A stretch of 14,416 nt of DNA, from the NCBI GenBank assembly GCA_002343485.1, contig DDST01000113.1:1-14416 (forward strand). The letters are read 5' to 3'. Numbering within the stretch: position 1 is the stretch's first letter; every line of letters starts with the position of its first letter. Positions 13,666 through 14,416 of this stretch are shown piece after piece. The DNA is from Proteobacteria bacterium UBA2383. GTDB taxonomy: Bacteria > Pseudomonadota > Gammaproteobacteria > Competibacterales > Competibacteraceae. The notes under the pieces are model-generated. The model saw only the letters and a program-made list of their open reading frames with translations, had not been told where the DNA came from and searched no databases. Position numbers and translations under genes: made by a program.

Positions 13666-13778
13666 GCAATACAGCAGAGCCAGTGATACGAGACAGGCGT
13701 TATCGGCAATCCTCATGTTAGCGATTCACCGATGTTGCGCTACGAAAAGGCTAGCTGTAAAGATTCTAGGCCTGAATT
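13666..13778. other. Intergenic gap between convergent genes; no gene seen
   Basis: With the tandem repeat, this makes a gap of about 140 bases between the stop codons of two convergent genes. An imperfect hairpin exists at about 13701-13732 (ATCGG with CCGAT, plus inner AATC with GATT), but no T-run follows on either strand, so I cannot call a terminator. No tRNA, small ORF with a ribosome-binding site, or insertion-sequence end is recognisable. Confidence 0.5.
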
Positions 13779-14366
13779 TCACTGCTTCTTACGCAATATT
13801 ACAGAAATCTGCATTGGGTCCGCTAAGAAAGGGGAAAAATCGATCACATCAAAGACGGATTGCCAGTGATTAAGGATATATTGCTCGGGTATTGCGGTAT
13901 CCCCATAGGGAATTTCCCCTCCAACAGGCTCCATGACATATGGAATATGCACATACTGACCGTCATCGAATCTTCCTAAAAGATTATCAATCTCGTGATC
14001 TGGAAGATTTCTAAATTCAATACCTCGCGAAGAGATAAACTCTCTAGGACGCACTGTAACAATCAGGATTCCACCAACTCGTAGTCCTGCATGAAGAGCT
14101 TTGAGACAATCCATATGTGTCTCTTTACCCAGATGGGTGAAAACTGAAAATGCATAAATGAGATCAAACGTTGTAGAAAATGGCAGCGTTTTTGGGCGTG
14201 GCTCTGAAACAGCAAAGTTTCCAGGTATGCTTTGACACCATTGCAGAATGTCACGGTCGACATCGCAACCATGGATTTGTTCAGGAACAATGTCTTTCAG
14301 AAAAAGACGGATAATTCTTCCCCATCCACAACCAAAATCGAGTAACTTGACATTTTTTATTGGCAA
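13779..14366 (-). CDS. Class I SAM-dependent methyltransferase, probably lacking or missing its true N-terminus
   Basis: From a TTG start at 14366 the product is 195 residues. It shows the Rossmann-type SAM-binding loop LLDFGCGWGRI (8-18), the acidic end of strand 2 in GCDVDRDILQ (33-42), and DLIYAFSVFTHL followed by LRVGGILIVTV, all typical of class I methyltransferases. The substrate cannot be predicted. The SAM loop begins only eight residues from the start, whereas relatives usually have a longer N-terminal part. The frame stays open upstream to 14411, and those codons (LIKHSYEQHAGL) look like real protein leading into LPIKNVKLLDFG. A TAA at 14412-14414 then blocks it, with no ATG in the open part. 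So either a TTG or other weak start is used, or the gene is broken by a frameshift or truncation near the window end. The gene is AT-richer than the block before it and on the opposite strand. Confidence 0.75.
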   Translation of the reverse strand: MPIKNVKLLDFGCGWGRIIRLFLKDIVPEQIHGCDVDRDILQWCQSIPGNFAVSEPRPKTLPFSTTFDLIYAFSVFTHLGKETHMDCLKALHAGLRVGGILIVTVRPREFISSRGIEFRNLPDHEIDNLLGRFDDGQYVHIPYVMEPVGGEIPYGDTAIPEQYILNHWQSVFDVIDFSPFLADPMQISVILRKKQ

Positions 14367-14416
14367 TCCCGCATGTTGCTCATAGCTATGCTTAATTAAC
14401 GTGAGTTCCGTTTATT

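Noticed and set aside
1..14416. tRNA, rRNA, insertion sequence, integrase or phage genes
   Set aside because: None was recognised by reading both strands. No transposase or integrase motif, and no tRNA-like cloverleaf with a TTCGA arm, was seen.

Overview
The window looks like a chromosomal segment of a Gram-negative bacterium. It has a type II secretion outer-membrane secretin, Sec signal peptides on several products, a parvulin-fold periplasmic protein, a TPR/O-GlcNAc-transferase-like enzyme and an ABC polysaccharide exporter. Overall style (moderately GC-rich, short intergenic gaps, Shine-Dalgarno sequences of AGGAG/GAGG type) fits a gammaproteobacterium. I cannot name the genus from the sequence alone.

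Layout. (1) 2-1072 is the 3' part of a GspD secretin gene, whose 5' end lies outside the window. (2) 1073-1345 is an AT-rich intergenic region with two promoter-like sequences and a small inverted repeat. It precedes a gene for a 344-residue exported protein of unknown function (1346-2380), which is closed by a perfect hairpin and then a strong intrinsic terminator. (3) 2490-5301 holds three genes for exported proteins: an FG-GAP/VCBS repeat protein with four Ca-binding-like loops, a PpiC/SurA-type protein that lacks the usual parvulin histidines, and a small protein of unknown function. (4) 5329-13636 is a tightly packed glycan block on the same strand: a SPINDLY-type TPR glycosyltransferase (GT41), Wzm- and Wzt-like ABC exporter subunits with a C-terminal glycan-recognition domain on Wzt, a TylF/MycF-type O-methyltransferase, a two-domain GT2-GT4 glycosyltransferase, and a small coiled-coil protein. 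(5) After a 142-base gap holding an 18-bp tandem duplication, a convergent, AT-richer gene for a class I methyltransferase runs on the minus strand to the window edge.

How the genes may work together (inference). Wzm/Wzt would export a cytoplasmically completed glycan, and the Wzt C-domain would recognise its finished end. The TylF-like enzyme, the fused glycosyltransferase and the coiled-coil protein are the parts needed to build, methyl-cap and measure such a chain. This resembles in outline the WbdD/Wzt logic of E. coli O8/O9a but is split over separate genes. The SPINDLY-type enzyme at the head of the block adds a possible protein O-glycosylation activity. The upstream exported proteins and the secretin hint that the locus serves surface or secreted components, but no direct link is visible in the sequence.
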